NCBI RefSeq assembly: GCF_012911605.1
Contig: NZ_JAAMPT010000199.1
Span: 18,584 to 82,583, forward strand
Direction: 5' to 3'
Source of the DNA: Flavobacterium solisilvae
GTDB lineage: Bacteria > Bacteroidota > Bacteroidia > Flavobacteriales > Flavobacteriaceae
Length of the DNA stretch: 64,000 bases
Part shown: positions 27,166-34,636 of the stretch, one piece after another
Layout: each line of letters opens with the position of its first letter
Position numbering within the stretch: position 1 is the stretch's first letter
Notes under the pieces: model-generated
Databases searched by the model: none
Told to the model about the DNA's origin: nothing
What the model saw: only the letters and a program-made list of their open reading frames with translations
Translations under genes and position numbers: made by a program

Positions 27166-28229
27166 ATTGGATAAATTTTTCCACTACTATGGTCTTTTTT
27201 TGCACCTGTAACGCTACTTAAAACGTTAATTTCTTTTCGGAGTTTCAAAATTCCGAGTAAAGCAAAAATCAACGCTTCTTTATATTCTAACGTTTTTGCA
27301 TCGGGAACGACTAGATTCATTTCGGGTAAATAATTTTGCATGGATTCTAATAGAAAAGTATTGTAAGCTCCGCCGCCAGTAATCAAGATTTTTCCGCTTC
27401 TATCGGGTAAAGCAAAAGCGGTTTGTTTGGCTATATGTTTGACAAACGTATGCAATTTGTCTTCGATACTTATGTCATAGCTTTCCATTAAAGGCAGTAC
27501 AACAGTTTTTACAAATTCAAATCCTAATGACTTTGGAAAAGGTTTTTGATAATAAGACAAAGCATCTAATTCTTCCATCAAGTTGAGGTCGGTTTCGCCA
27601 CTTCGGGCAATTTTTCCTTTATCGTCATAAGCCAAACCTAATTTATTCGTATAAAAATTCAAAACGGTATTGACAGGCGAAATGTCGAAAGCAATTCGTT
27701 TTCCATTTTCTTCGAATGAAATATTGGAAAATCCACCTAAATTCAAACAATAATCATATTCAGAAAATAAAATTCGGTCACCAATTGGAACCAACGGCGC
27801 ACCTTGTCCACCAAGTTTTACATCCTGAACTCTAAAATCGCAAACAACGGTTACGCCAACAATTTCTGCAATTTCGGGAAGATTACCTATCTGCAATGTG
27901 TAACCATTTTGAGGTTGATGCAAAATAGTATGACCATGACTACAAACGGCATCGAGATTGTTTAATTTATGTTTTTTGATAAATGATTTAATAGTATTTC
28001 CCAAGAGAAAAGTATAATCTTCGTTGAGTTTTGTTAATTCATTTGCAGAAAAATCAACAGCGACTTTCAATTTTTCTAACCATTCTGATGTATAAGCAAT
28101 CGTTTCGCATTCAAGAATGTCATACTGCCATTTTTTGTTTTCATTATGAAAATGGATATGTGCTATATCAATACCGTCAAGCGATGTGCCCGACATAATT
28201 CCCAATACATTGTAACTTTCTTTAAACAT
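27162..28229 (-). CDS. anmK: Anhydro-N-acetylmuramic acid kinase
   Basis: This 355-residue sugar kinase phosphorylates and opens 1,6-anhydro-MurNAc during peptidoglycan recycling. The N-terminal ATP-binding motif MSGTSLDGIDIA (residues 12-23) is diagnostic. The middle contains CSHGHTILHQP and FDISPVNTVLN, and the C-terminal part contains ILITGGGAYNTFLLE. Length is close to the family norm (about 360). It is convergent with the PH-domain gene, with stop codons overlapping, and divergent from the acyl-CoA dehydrogenase. Confidence 0.94.
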   Translation of the reverse strand: MFKESYNVLGIMSGTSLDGIDIAHIHFHNENKKWQYDILECETIAYTSEWLEKLKVAVDFSANELTKLNEDYTFLLGNTIKSFIKKHKLNNLDAVCSHGHTILHQPQNGYTLQIGNLPEIAEIVGVTVVCDFRVQDVKLGGQGAPLVPIGDRILFSEYDYCLNLGGFSNISFEENGKRIAFDISPVNTVLNFYTNKLGLAYDDKGKIARSGETDLNLMEELDALSYYQKPFPKSLGFEFVKTVVLPLMESYDISIEDKLHTFVKHIAKQTAFALPDRSGKILITGGGAYNTFLLESMQNYLPEMNLVVPDAKTLEYKEALIFALLGILKLRKEINVLSSVTGAKKDHSSGKIYPI

Positions 28230-28250
28230 ATTCTAAATTTACGAAATCGT

Positions 28251-28281
28251 TTGAAATTTCAACTTTAATATTCTATTTTTG
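28251..28281 (+). promoter_or_regulatory. Promoter TTG-N20-TATTTTTG for the acyl-CoA dehydrogenase
   Basis: TTG at 28251-28253 and TATTTTTG at 28274-28281 are separated by 20 nt and fit the Bacteroidetes consensus. The predicted leader is about 35-40 nt before ATG 28325. Confidence 0.65.
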
Positions 28282-28324
28282 CCCATCAAAAATAAAGAAA
28301 CAACTATCATAATCAATACATACT

Positions 28325-29461
28325 ATGGATTTTAATTTAACCGAAGAACATTTAATGATTCAACAAGCTGCCAAAGATTTTGCTGCCGCTGAATTATTAC
28401 CAGGTGTAATCGAAAGAGACGAACACTCAAAGTTTCCAACCGAACAAGTGAAAATGATGGGAGAATTAGGTTTCATGGGTATGATGGTCGATCCAAAATA
28501 TGGTGGTTCAGGTTTAGATAGCGTTTCTTATGTTTTGGCAATGACTGAAATTGCAAAAGTTGATGCTTCGGCTGCCGTAATTATGTCGGTAAATAACTCT
28601 TTGGTTTGTGCAGGAATGGAAAAATACTGTTCGGAAGAGCAAAAAATGAAATATTTAGTTCCGCTAGCTAAAGGTGAAGTTATTGGCGCTTTTTGTTTAT
28701 CAGAACCAGAAGCAGGAAGCGATGCTACTTCGCAAAAAACAACTGCTATCGACAAAGGTGATTACTATTTGTTAAACGGAACAAAAAACTGGATTACTAA
28801 TGGTTCAACGGCTTCGACTTATTTGGTTATTGCGCAAACCGATGTAGAAAAAGGGCACAAAGGTATCAACGCATTTATAGTAGAAAGAGGTTGGGCTGGT
28901 TTTGAAATTGGTCCAAAAGAAAAGAAAATGGGAATTCGCGGAAGTGACACACATTCGCTGATGTTTACTGATGTGAAAGTTCCAAAAGAAAATAGAATTG
29001 GTGCAGACGGTTTCGGATTTTCGTTTGCGATGAACGTTTTAAATGGCGGAAGAATTGGAATTGCTTCACAAGCATTAGGAATAGCAACTGGCGCTTATGA
29101 ATTGGCTTTGAAATATTCGAAAGAAAGAAAAGCATTCGGTAAAGAAATATTCAATCATCAAGCGATTGCGTTTAAATTAGCCGATATGTACGTAAAAGTT
29201 ACAGCGGCAAAATTATTAGTAATGAAAGCGGCTGCAGAAAAAGACGAAGGTAAAGATATTGCACATTCTGGAGCAATGGCAAAATTATATGCTTCTGAAA
29301 TCGCTTTAGAAGTGGCAAACGAAGCCGTTCAAATTCATGGAGGAAATGGTTATGTAGCTGAATACCATGTAGAACGAATGATGCGCGATTCTAAAATCAC
29401 TCAAATCTATGAAGGAACTTCTGAAATTCAACGCATTGTAATTTCTAGAGGATTGATATAG
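28325..29461 (+). CDS. Acyl-CoA dehydrogenase
   Basis: This 378-residue FAD flavoenzyme performs the first oxidation of fatty-acid or branched-chain acyl-CoA degradation, passing electrons to ETF. It shows the family signatures FCLSEPEAGSDATSQKT (FAD/substrate loop), KNWITNGSTA, RKAFGKEIFNHQAIAFKLADM, QIHGGNGY and the C-terminal YEGTSEIQRIVISRGLI. The likely catalytic base is the glutamate in IYEGTSEIQR. Short-chain type by length; substrate not determinable. It is monocistronic, with its own promoter and terminator. A second copy of its last 26 codons lies 0.75 kb downstream. Confidence 0.94.
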   Translation: MDFNLTEEHLMIQQAAKDFAAAELLPGVIERDEHSKFPTEQVKMMGELGFMGMMVDPKYGGSGLDSVSYVLAMTEIAKVDASAAVIMSVNNSLVCAGMEKYCSEEQKMKYLVPLAKGEVIGAFCLSEPEAGSDATSQKTTAIDKGDYYLLNGTKNWITNGSTASTYLVIAQTDVEKGHKGINAFIVERGWAGFEIGPKEKKMGIRGSDTHSLMFTDVKVPKENRIGADGFGFSFAMNVLNGGRIGIASQALGIATGAYELALKYSKERKAFGKEIFNHQAIAFKLADMYVKVTAAKLLVMKAAAEKDEGKDIAHSGAMAKLYASEIALEVANEAVQIHGGNGYVAEYHVERMMRDSKITQIYEGTSEIQRIVISRGLI

Positions 29462-29485
29462 TTTAGAATAGTTATAATAAAAATT

Positions 29486-29520
29486 AACCCTTTCAAAGAA
29501 TGAACTTTGAAAGGGTTTTT
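29486..29520. terminator. Bidirectional terminator after the acyl-CoA dehydrogenase
   Basis: AACCCTTTCAAAG (29486-29498) and CTTTGAAAGGGTT (29505-29517) are perfect 13-bp arms with a 6-nt loop, followed by T residues on plus and an AT-rich tail on minus. It can also serve the convergent lipoprotein gene. Confidence 0.9.
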
Positions 29521-29547
29521 TTCTTTAAAATAGTAAAAATGAAGCTC

Positions 29548-29976
29548 TTAATTTGGTTCTATTTTTTCGTAACGAATTATATCACATAAGCCATCATCGA
29601 AACAGGACAGTTTTAATACATTTTCTGATAAAAAATATATTTTTGAATTTCCAGGTTCAGTACTTAGACCAATTTGATTTGGATCATAAGTTAAAATTAG
29701 TTTGTTTGCATTATTAACTGAAAACATTCCAGTATATTCAAGGTTGTCAATAATTTGTTTGAAATTTTTATTTTCGTAAAAAGTAATAAAACCACCATTT
29801 TCATAAGCAGTGTACAAAGGCATATCATTTTCGTCAACAACATCAAATGAATATATTCCTTTAAATTGCCAAGTTCCAATTAATTCTGCTGGGATAGTAG
29901 TGTTTTCATTAGTGTCACTATTTGAACAACTTAGTATTGTTGTCACTGTAAAAAAAAGTAAAAATATATTTTTCAT
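29548..29976 (-). CDS. Lipocalin-like lipoprotein, unknown function
   Basis: The start is ATG 29976, where a clear lipoprotein signal begins (MKNIFLLFFTVTTILSC). The frame extends 36 codons further upstream, but that part is Asn/Lys-rich and non-conserved in appearance. The 142-residue product has the pattern of small Bacteroidetes lipocalin-like lipoproteins: LIGTWQFKGIYSFDV, then ITFYENKNFKQ and repeated short beta strands ending in DIIRYEKIEPN. It is probably anchored in the outer membrane, facing the periplasm or surface. It lies between the acyl-CoA dehydrogenase and the orphan copy of that gene's end, so it may be an insertion. Confidence 0.75.
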   Translation of the reverse strand: MKNIFLLFFTVTTILSCSNSDTNENTTIPAELIGTWQFKGIYSFDVVDENDMPLYTAYENGGFITFYENKNFKQIIDNLEYTGMFSVNNANKLILTYDPNQIGLSTEPGNSKIYFLSENVLKLSCFDDGLCDIIRYEKIEPN

Positions 29977-30210
29977 TTTATTATTATTATCATTAATTCT
30001 GCAATGATTACTTTTTGAGAAAATCTTCATTAGATTTTTTTTTAAATTGAAGATATAATTATCTACAGAAATCATAATTATCAAAATTAATCTTTTTGTT
30101 TTACTTTTTTAAAAGCTGTATTGATTTTATCAAAACTAAAAACTTTAATTTTAAATTTTTTTATTGTGACTAAAGGTTTGCTTATAAAAAACTTGTCTAG
30201 ATAAATTAAA

Positions 30211-30291
30211 AGCGATTCTAAAATCAATTATATTTATGAAGGAACTTCAGAAATTCAACGCATTGTAATTTCAAGAGGATTGACTTTGTAA
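30211..30291 (+). pseudogene. Orphan 3' fragment of a second acyl-CoA dehydrogenase gene
   Basis: The frame 30211-30291 encodes SDSKINYIYEGTSEIQRIVI followed by SRGLTL and a stop. This matches the last 26 residues of the upstream acyl-CoA dehydrogenase except for a few changes. About 66 of 72 aligned bases are identical, and most differences in the second half are synonymous, pointing to a once-functional paralogue. No start or upstream domain remains. The rest of the 401-bp gene-free region (29977-30377) is AT-rich with no other feature I can support. Confidence 0.85.
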
Positions 30292-30311
30292 AAAAAAAAT
30301 GCTCATAATTG

Positions 30312-30350
30312 AAACCCTTTCTTTTTTAATGGAAAGGGGTTTGTTTTTTT
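30312..30350 (+). terminator. Terminator behind the orphan dehydrogenase fragment
   Basis: AAACCCTTTC (30312-30321) pairs with GGAAAGGGGTTT, allowing one bulge, followed by a long T-run. It resembles the terminator behind the intact acyl-CoA dehydrogenase, so gene end and terminator were probably duplicated together. Confidence 0.75.
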
Positions 30351-30377
30351 TATACTTTTACTAAAGATTTTGTTTTT

Positions 30378-31055
30378 ATGTACGACGAATTAAAATATTG
30401 GTATTTGCGTGACCATAAATTGTTTTGGACATTGAGCATGTCACAAATCAAACAGTTGTGTATTATAACGGGTTTTAAAAAAGCTAACAAAGGCGATATT
30501 ATTTATTTTTCATCGTCAGATTTGCCACGAATTTATTTGCTAAAAAAAGGAAACATTAAAATAGTTTCTGTGGATGAAGAAGGCAACGAAACTATAAAAG
30601 AAATTCTTCAAAAAGGAGATTTATTTGGCGAATTGTCCTTAGAAAATGATGGCGACGTCAATGAATATGCTAAGGTTTTAACCGATGAAGTTTCAATTTG
30701 TAGTTTTTTATTATCGGATTTTGAAGATTTATTGGTTCGAAATCCATCACTAGCGTTGTCTTACACCAAGTTTGTTGGACTGAAAATGAAACGTTTTAAG
30801 AACAATTATTCCAATTTGGTTTCCAAAGACGCAAGAACCAGATTGATTTCATTTATAAAAGATTGGGCAGAACGCGAAGGAATTCAGGAAGGAAAAAAAT
30901 ATACAATTAGTAATTATTTAACCCAAACCGATATCGCTCAAATCATTTGTACTTCTAGGCAAACCGCCACTTTATTGTTAAATGAATTGGAAGAAAAAAA
31001 CCTTATTTACTACAACAGAAAAGAAATTATTATTGAGGATATCAGTAAATTATAG
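30378..31055 (+). CDS. Crp/Fnr-family transcriptional regulator
   Basis: This 225-residue regulator has a cyclic-nucleotide-binding-type beta-roll (about 30-120: NKGDIIYFSSSDLPRIYLLKKG, LQKGDLFGELSLENDG), a dimerisation helix and a C-terminal winged helix (YLTQTDIAQIICTSRQTATL, then LLNELEEKNLIYY). No cysteine cluster for an iron-sulfur centre like that of Fnr is visible, so the signal is unclear. It is followed by a plus-strand run containing DM13, YHS and DoxX proteins. Two promoters in that run (31074 and 32472) share an upstream motif that could be its binding site; this is inference. Confidence 0.9.
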   Translation: MYDELKYWYLRDHKLFWTLSMSQIKQLCIITGFKKANKGDIIYFSSSDLPRIYLLKKGNIKIVSVDEEGNETIKEILQKGDLFGELSLENDGDVNEYAKVLTDEVSICSFLLSDFEDLLVRNPSLALSYTKFVGLKMKRFKNNYSNLVSKDARTRLISFIKDWAEREGIQEGKKYTISNYLTQTDIAQIICTSRQTATLLLNELEEKNLIYYNRKEIIIEDISKL

Positions 31056-31073
31056 CTTTCTTACTCCTTTTGT

Positions 31074-31132
31074 AAAGTAGCCGACAAAACTTAAATAGGT
31101 CTTTTTTTAAGTTTGTATCAATAAAATGATAC
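31074..31132 (+). promoter_or_regulatory. Promoter of the DM13 gene with shared upstream motif and dyad
   Basis: AAAGTAGCCGACAAA (31074-31088) is followed after 19 nt by the -7 box TAAGTTTG (31108-31115). The same layout with AAACTAGCAGACAAA occurs at 32472. Just downstream GTATCA (31115-31120) and TGATAC (31127-31132) form a perfect 6-6-6 dyad over the expected transcription start. Confidence 0.55.
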
Positions 31133-31136
31133 AGCT

Positions 31137-31553
31137 ATGAAAAAACTATTTTTTATTTTATCGATTTTGGTTCTTTTTTCTTGTGAAGAAGAAGGAATTC
31201 TTACTAAAAATGTAGGACAAGTTCCAGTTAATGAAGAACTTGCGGTACTAAAATACAGTGGTACTTTTGAAACTACTTCGGGAATTTCAGGTGAAGGAAA
31301 AACAAAAATTTTTCTCGAAGGAAATCAATACAAATTGATTCTCGAAGACTATTCTATTGAAAACGGTCCCGATTTGAAAGTCTATCTTTCCAAGACAAAC
31401 TCTCCAGATGATTTTGTAAACTTGGGCAACCTAAATCCAGCTGCAGTTTATTTGATACCAACATCGGTTAATATGACCGAATATCCATTTGTTTTAATTC
31501 ATTGTCAGCAGTATAACCATCTTTTTGCCATAGCGCAATTAGTTCAAAACTAG
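31137..31553 (+). CDS. DM13-domain lipoprotein
   Basis: This 138-residue lipoprotein has a signal and lipobox (LSILVLFSC, Cys16). Residues about 38-135 match a DM13 domain: YSGTFETTSGISGEGKTKIF, LEDYSIENGPDLKVYLSKTN, FVNLGNL, and a late conserved cysteine in VLIHCQQYN. DM13 domains are proposed from family knowledge to take part in redox or electron transfer through that cysteine. It is the first gene after the Crp/Fnr regulator and is followed 4 bp later by a barrel protein, so they form an operon. Confidence 0.85.
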   Translation: MKKLFFILSILVLFSCEEEGILTKNVGQVPVNEELAVLKYSGTFETTSGISGEGKTKIFLEGNQYKLILEDYSIENGPDLKVYLSKTNSPDDFVNLGNLNPAAVYLIPTSVNMTEYPFVLIHCQQYNHLFAIAQLVQN

Positions 31554-31557
31554 TAAA

Positions 31558-32457
31558 ATGAAAACACTAAAATTTGGAATTGTACTATTTTTTGTAACCT
31601 CGTTTTTACATGCGCAAGGTTGCAGCGATGCAGGAATTTGTTCTATTGGAAAAGCATTTCAAGAAGAAACAAAAACGTTTAAAAACAGCTTTGAAATCAA
31701 TTCAATACTTGGTCAAGGCGATGGAAATGTGTCCATTTTTACACAAACGCTATCGTACACAAGAAAATTCACGGAGCAATTTTCTCTGGGTTCGCGAGTT
31801 ACTTACAATCTTGCTAACGGCAATTTTGGAACTCGTGGTCAGTTTGGCGATGCTTATTTAATAGGAAATTATCAGTTTAAAGAAAAAAACAACAAGCAAT
31901 GGAGTGTTTTGTTGGGTTGGAAATTTCCATTCACAACAGCTAATGCAAAGATTAACAATGTTTCATTGCCAATGGATTATCAAGCAAGTTTGGGAACATT
32001 TGATTTGTTTCTCGGAACAAATTTGAATTACAAAGCTTGGGATTTTAATTTAGCGGTTCAAATTCCGGTGTTCAATAACAACAAAAACTCCTATTTTGAT
32101 GAACTTTCTGTTTCCGATGATTTTCCTACCACGAATTTATTTGAAAGAAAATCGGATGCACTTTTCAGAACAATTTATACCTTAAAAACAACCAATAACA
32201 AGTTTTTATTCAAGCCGAATGTTTTATTTATTTATCATTTAGGCGAAGATACTTTTGAAAATCAGTTTAGCAACAGAGAGACAATCAAAGGTTCTGACGG
32301 ATTAACCATCAACGGAAATTTGATTGGTATTTACAACATCAACTCAAAAAACAGCATTGAACTCTCAGTGGCAACACCTTTTGTAGTTAGAGATGTTCGT
32401 CCAGATGGATTGACTAGAAGCTTTGTTTTAGGATTGAATTATCGGTTTTTATTTTAA
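31558..32457 (+). CDS. Outer-membrane beta-barrel protein, unknown substrate
   Basis: This 299-residue product has a signal peptide (FGIVLFFVTSFLHAQ) followed by alternating amphipathic strands with aromatic girdles (GSRVTYNLANGNFG, NKQWSVLLGWKFPF) and a terminal strand ending in FVLGLNYRFLF, with the C-terminal Phe favoured by the BAM machinery. Two cysteines (QGCSDAGICS) lie at the mature N-terminus. I cannot assign it to a precise family; it resembles small transporter-like barrels. It lies 4 bp after the DM13 gene, which suggests the two act together at the outer membrane. Confidence 0.75.
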   Translation: MKTLKFGIVLFFVTSFLHAQGCSDAGICSIGKAFQEETKTFKNSFEINSILGQGDGNVSIFTQTLSYTRKFTEQFSLGSRVTYNLANGNFGTRGQFGDAYLIGNYQFKEKNNKQWSVLLGWKFPFTTANAKINNVSLPMDYQASLGTFDLFLGTNLNYKAWDFNLAVQIPVFNNNKNSYFDELSVSDDFPTTNLFERKSDALFRTIYTLKTTNNKFLFKPNVLFIYHLGEDTFENQFSNRETIKGSDGLTINGNLIGIYNINSKNSIELSVATPFVVRDVRPDGLTRSFVLGLNYRFLF

Positions 32458-32471
32458 TTCAAGTCAAATGT

Positions 32472-32513
32472 AAACTAGCAGACAAAGTGACTTTGGAAGC
32501 CAATTTATCTTTG
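32472..32513 (+). promoter_or_regulatory. Promoter of the YHS gene sharing the DM13 promoter motif
   Basis: AAACTAGCAGACAAA (32472-32486), 19 nt, TATCTTTG (32506-32513). The 15-nt motif is identical at 13 positions to that at 31074-31088 and has exactly the same spacing to the -7 box. It takes the place of the usual -33 TTG. Confidence 0.6.
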
Positions 32514-32543
32514 TATTATAAAATTTTAAAACAATTTAGTATC

Positions 32544-33002
32544 ATGAAAAACATTTTTTTATTGACCATTGCTTTCCTTTCAATGACAACATTTGGTCAA
32601 AATGCCGCTAAAAGAATTAGCAATTATAATTTAGAAAAAAAAGTAGCCATTCAAGGTTATGATCCAGTAGCTTATTTTGTTCAAAAGAAAGCGGTAAAAG
32701 GAAAGTCAACTCTAGCTTCAACACATGATGGTGTTGTTTATTATTTTTCAAGTCAAGCCAATAAAGATTTATTTTTAAAAAACCCATCAAGTTATGAGCC
32801 GCAATATGGTGGTTGGTGTGCTTTTGCGATGGGCGATTATGGCGAAAAAGTAGAAATCAATCCAGAGACTTTTAAAATTATTGACGGGAAATTGTATCTG
32901 TTTTACAATGCGTTTTTTAATAATACACTCAAGAGTTGGAATAAAGACGAAACCAATTTGAAGAAAAAAGCAGATACTAATTGGAAAAAAATATACAACT
33001 AA
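32544..33002 (+). CDS. Exported YHS-domain protein
   Basis: The start is ATG 32544, where a signal peptide begins (IFLLTIAFLSMTTFGQ); the longer frame upstream overlaps the promoter. The 152-residue product has a YHS domain: KVAIQGYDPVAYFVQKKAVK, YYFSSQANKDLFLKNPSSY, EPQYGGWCAFAM. YHS domains are thought to bind metals, and this arrangement with one conserved cysteine is common in periplasmic Bacteroidetes and proteobacterial proteins. It precedes the DoxX gene by 4 bp. It probably works in metal or redox homeostasis under the neighbouring Crp/Fnr regulator, by inference. Confidence 0.88.
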   Translation: MKNIFLLTIAFLSMTTFGQNAAKRISNYNLEKKVAIQGYDPVAYFVQKKAVKGKSTLASTHDGVVYYFSSQANKDLFLKNPSSYEPQYGGWCAFAMGDYGEKVEINPETFKIIDGKLYLFYNAFFNNTLKSWNKDETNLKKKADTNWKKIYN

Positions 33003-33006
33003 ACCA

Positions 33007-33396
33007 ATGAAAAACACTTTATTTATTTGGATTATTAAACTTGTAGCGGTTATAATCTTACTACAAACATTATATTTTAAATTCACTGCTGCACCCGAAA
33101 GTGTCTATATTTTTAGTACACTAGGAATAGAACCTTTTGGAAGAATTGGTTCGGGAATTGTAGAATTAATTGCCTCTATTTTAATCTTAATTCCAAGAAC
33201 AACTTTGCTTGGTGCAGTTTTAGGATTCGCAACGATGCTTGGTGCTATTTTTTCACATATATTTGTACTTGGAATTGAGATTCAAAACGATGGAGGAACA
33301 TTATTTGTCTTAGCAGTAATTACACTTTTGTGTTGTTTAATTTTAATTTTTAATCAAAAAGATAAAGTTCCGAATTTGTTACGACTAGAATTCTAA
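33007..33396 (+). CDS. DoxX-like integral membrane protein
   Basis: This 129-residue protein has four hydrophobic helices (IWIIKLVAVIILLQTLYFKF, IGSGIVELIASILILIP, GAVLGFATMLGAIFSHIF, FVLAVITLLCCLILIF). The first-helix ending YFKF and the GIVELIASILILIP segment are typical of the DoxX/DoxD family, subunits of or relatives of quinone-linked oxidoreductases. It follows the YHS gene by 4 bp and is likely translated from the same mRNA. Biochemical role unknown. Confidence 0.82.
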   Translation: MKNTLFIWIIKLVAVIILLQTLYFKFTAAPESVYIFSTLGIEPFGRIGSGIVELIASILILIPRTTLLGAVLGFATMLGAIFSHIFVLGIEIQNDGGTLFVLAVITLLCCLILIFNQKDKVPNLLRLEF

Positions 33397-33449
33397 AACC
33401 AGTGCAGTCTTTAAATCGTAAATAACACTATTAAACAATTTATTTCCAT

Positions 33450-33938
33450 ATGTTGATTGCCTCTATAACCAAAACATTAAACGAACTTTTAGATTTATTG
33501 TCGCAAATTTCAGATACTGATTATTCTTGTCCTTGTCATCAATTAAGCAATGCAACCATTGGAGAACATACACGACATAGTATTGAAATGTTTCAATGTC
33601 TTGAAAATCAATATGAAAACGGAATAGTGAATTACGATATTCGAAAAAGAGATTATCATATTCAAACCAATACGGATTTTGCTCAAAAATGCATTTTGCA
33701 AATTCTAAATCAAATTGAAAAACCAAACAAATCGCTTCAATTGCAACAAATCATTGATGGTGAAGAATTATTAATCGATACCAACTATAATCGCGAATTG
33801 TTGTATAATTTAGAACATTGTATTCATCATCAAGCCTTAATAAAAGTGGCAGTTATTCAATCAGAAACAATTAAAATTGATGAAAATTTTGGCGTTGCAC
33901 GTTCTACAATCGAATACAGAAAACAATGTGCACAGTAA
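33450..33938 (+). CDS. DinB-like domain protein
   Basis: This 162-residue cytoplasmic four-helix bundle contains ATIGEHTRHSIEMFQCLENQY in its first half and LYNLEHCIHHQALIKVAV in its second. The histidines in EHTRH, EHCIHH and nearby fit the metal site of the DinB/YfiT superfamily, whose members include metal-dependent hydrolases and thiol transferases. The exact reaction cannot be inferred. Its 3' end overlaps the next gene by 13 bp, showing translational coupling. Confidence 0.78.
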   Translation: MLIASITKTLNELLDLLSQISDTDYSCPCHQLSNATIGEHTRHSIEMFQCLENQYENGIVNYDIRKRDYHIQTNTDFAQKCILQILNQIEKPNKSLQLQQIIDGEELLIDTNYNRELLYNLEHCIHHQALIKVAVIQSETIKIDENFGVARSTIEYRKQCAQ

Positions 33939-34636
33939 GTTTTGTTTCTTCCAATGGCAAAACCATCATTACGTCCAATCGTGATGAAAAGGTACTCAGA
34001 CCATCAGCCATTGAACCCAAAAATTATCAAATTAATACTAAGAATGTTTTTTTTCCAAAAGATCCAAAAGCTGGCGGAACTTGGTTTGCTGTAGATGAAA
34101 ATTCCAATGTTCTAGTATTACTCAATGGTGCCGAAGAAAAGCATATTCTCAAAGAAAAATACAACAGAAGTAGAGGTTTAATTGTGCTTGAGTTGATAGG
34201 TGAAACTTCGCCTTTAGAAATGTGGCAAACTATTGATTTAGAAAATGTTGAACCCTTTACGTTGGTGCTTTTTGAAGACCAAAAGTTATACCAATTGCGC
34301 TGGAATGAAATCGAAAAAACTACTCTAGCATTAGATGTCACTCAAAATCATATTTGGTCATCATCAACGTTGTATTCGGCAGCAATTAGAGAAAAAAGAG
34401 CCAATTGGTTCAATACTTTCCTAGACACGAAGCCAGAAGTAAACGAAGCGGAACTATTTAATTTTCATCGCTATACCGAAGAAGAAAATACAGAACATGG
34501 TTTAGTTATCAATCGGAATGATGCGCTAAAAACACTTAGTATAACTCAAGCAGTAGTTGAAAAGAATAAAGTTCAAATTTCACATTACGATTTGATGAAA
34601 AATGATTCGTTTAACCATGCTTTTATCATTATTTAA
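33926..34636 (+). CDS. NRDE-family (TANGO2-like) protein
   Basis: This 236-residue protein starts MCTVSFVS and contains the family motif TSNRDE (residues 17-22) followed by a PKDPKAGGTWFAVD segment. That Cys2 plus NRDE arrangement resembles N-terminal nucleophile hydrolases, in which the second residue becomes the N-terminal nucleophile after Met removal. Its eukaryotic relative TANGO2 has been linked to heme and lipid handling. The substrate is unknown. It overlaps the DinB gene by 13 bp and shares one base with the next gene (TAATG), so the three are coupled. Confidence 0.85.
   Translation: MCTVSFVSSNGKTIITSNRDEKVLRPSAIEPKNYQINTKNVFFPKDPKAGGTWFAVDENSNVLVLLNGAEEKHILKEKYNRSRGLIVLELIGETSPLEMWQTIDLENVEPFTLVLFEDQKLYQLRWNEIEKTTLALDVTQNHIWSSSTLYSAAIREKRANWFNTFLDTKPEVNEAELFNFHRYTEEENTEHGLVINRNDALKTLSITQAVVEKNKVQISHYDLMKNDSFNHAFIII

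Noticed and set aside
29548..30084. Long start (30084) for the lipoprotein
   Set aside because: The first 36 codons are AT-driven Asn/Lys sequence; the lipoprotein signal begins at 29976.
29548..30350. Insertion sequence between the dehydrogenase and its orphan end
   Set aside because: No transposase frame, terminal inverted repeats or target-site duplication could be recognised.
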